Assembly: GCA_025462985.1 (NCBI GenBank)
Contig: JAOAPP010000185.1
Coordinates: forward strand, 1-7,509
DNA from: Bryobacterales bacterium
Lineage (GTDB): Bacteria > Acidobacteriota > Terriglobia > Bryobacterales > Bryobacteraceae
Length of the DNA: 7,509 nt
Direction of reading: 5' to 3'
Part shown: positions 7,004 to 7,509 of the stretch, one piece after another
How positions within the stretch are numbered: position 1 is the stretch's first letter
How the letters are laid out: the number at the start of each line of letters is the position of its first letter
The notes under the pieces: model-generated
Told to the model about the DNA's origin: nothing
What the model saw: the letters and a program-made list of their open reading frames with translations, nothing else
Databases searched by the model: none
Translations under genes and position numbers: made by a program

Positions 7004-7509
7004 TTGCATCCGCTCACACTCGGCAGCACGGGGCAGTTTCGAGCACTGCGTCAGTTGTTGTTCGACCACGACTATACGGAAGAGGCGGTGTGCCATCGCC
7101 TGCAGATCCCGTCTATTTACGATTTCAAAACGTTGCGGGAAGGACGCGAGGGGGATCCCGGCATCAATGACGGACTCGATGCGCTGATCCGGCTGTTGAT
7201 GGACGAAGAGGCGCTTCCGGCAGAAGCCCTGGAAGACCGTCTTGGCCCGGCCGCTCTGTCGGTTCTCGAAGATCTTGCGATCGTCAAAAGGCTGTCCGAT
7301 GATCAATCGCGAGTTTATGCGGATGCGGTGTTGTACCCGCAGGAAGGCTTGTTCATTGCATCGGACCGCACGTTTCGGGTTGATCCTCGCGCGGATGTGA
7401 CGCTGCCGGAAGACATCGTGTATGCCTCGATTACGAAGAATACCGGCCGGTTTGTTTCCATCCTTCCGTCCGATCCCTGCGATAGCTTTCTGGAACTGTG
7501 CTCCGGGAC
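7004..7509 (+). CDS. Class I SAM-dependent methyltransferase, N-terminal part only
   Basis: The frame is open to the window edge and gives 168 residues. It ends in FLELCSG (162-168) with the next codon starting AC (Thr). This is SAM-binding motif I of Rossmann-type methyltransferases, in the E-L-C-S-G-T form of PrmC/HemK-like and 'small domain' enzymes. The first 100 or so residues look like a helical, winged-helix-type domain (LRQLLFDHDYTEEAVCHRL, then IRLLMDEEALPAEAL), followed by a strand-rich linker. This N-terminal-domain plus methyltransferase layout is known from uncharacterised PrmC-like proteins. The catalytic motif that would name the substrate lies beyond the window. I chose TTG 7004 because no ATG or GTG exists in frame before the conserved region, GGAG lies 11 nt upstream, and the N-terminal length then fits. 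A link to the T6SS is suggested only by its position and orientation 88 nt after the PAAR gene. Confidence 0.72.
   Translation, partial: MHPLTLGSTGQFRALRQLLFDHDYTEEAVCHRLQIPSIYDFKTLREGREGDPGINDGLDALIRLLMDEEALPAEALEDRLGPAALSVLEDLAIVKRLSDDQSRVYADAVLYPQEGLFIASDRTFRVDPRADVTLPEDIVYASITKNTGRFVSILPSDPCDSFLELCSG

Noticed and set aside
6912..7187. 91-codon plus-strand frame beginning in the PAAR stop
   Set aside because: It has no family resemblance and overlaps the methyltransferase in another frame for most of its length. I kept it only as a possible frameshift clue.

Overview
The window carries part of a type VI secretion system (T6SS) locus. It holds two gene blocks that diverge from a 101-bp gap (3849-3949). 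Leftward (minus strand) are the inner-membrane anchor genes tssL (DotU) and tssM (IcmF/VasK), which overlap by ATGA. tssM runs off the left edge and lacks its C-terminal end. Rightward (plus strand) are tssH (clpV), the AAA+ ATPase that recycles contracted sheath, and, 2 nt later, a gene for a stand-alone PAAR spike-tip protein. After an 88-nt gap comes the start of a class I SAM-dependent methyltransferase gene, which runs off the right edge inside its SAM-binding motif.

A T6SS implies a diderm (Gram-negative) bacterium. The sequence is GC-rich and tightly packed. The ClpV and PAAR sequences are typical of the family, while TssM has a degenerate nucleotide-binding pocket. My best guess for the source is a member of Acidobacteriota or a similarly GC-rich soil lineage. 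That is inference from general resemblance only; no marker gene in the window settles it.

The parts work together as follows. TssL and TssM (with TssJ, not seen here) form the trans-envelope membrane complex that docks the baseplate. The PAAR protein caps the VgrG spike. After the TssB/TssC sheath contracts, ClpV extracts TssC and resets the machine. TssA, B, C, E, F, G, J, K, Hcp and VgrG are absent from the window and must lie outside it. No effector/immunity pair is evident. The PAAR protein has no toxin extension, and the methyltransferase may be a bystander or an associated gene.

The T6SS core here is conventional. The points worth a second look are the degenerate G1/G3 motifs of TssM, the non-ATG start and unknown role of the methyltransferase, and the placement of a bare PAAR gene directly behind clpV. 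I saw no RNA genes, CRISPR arrays, insertion sequences or convincing terminators.
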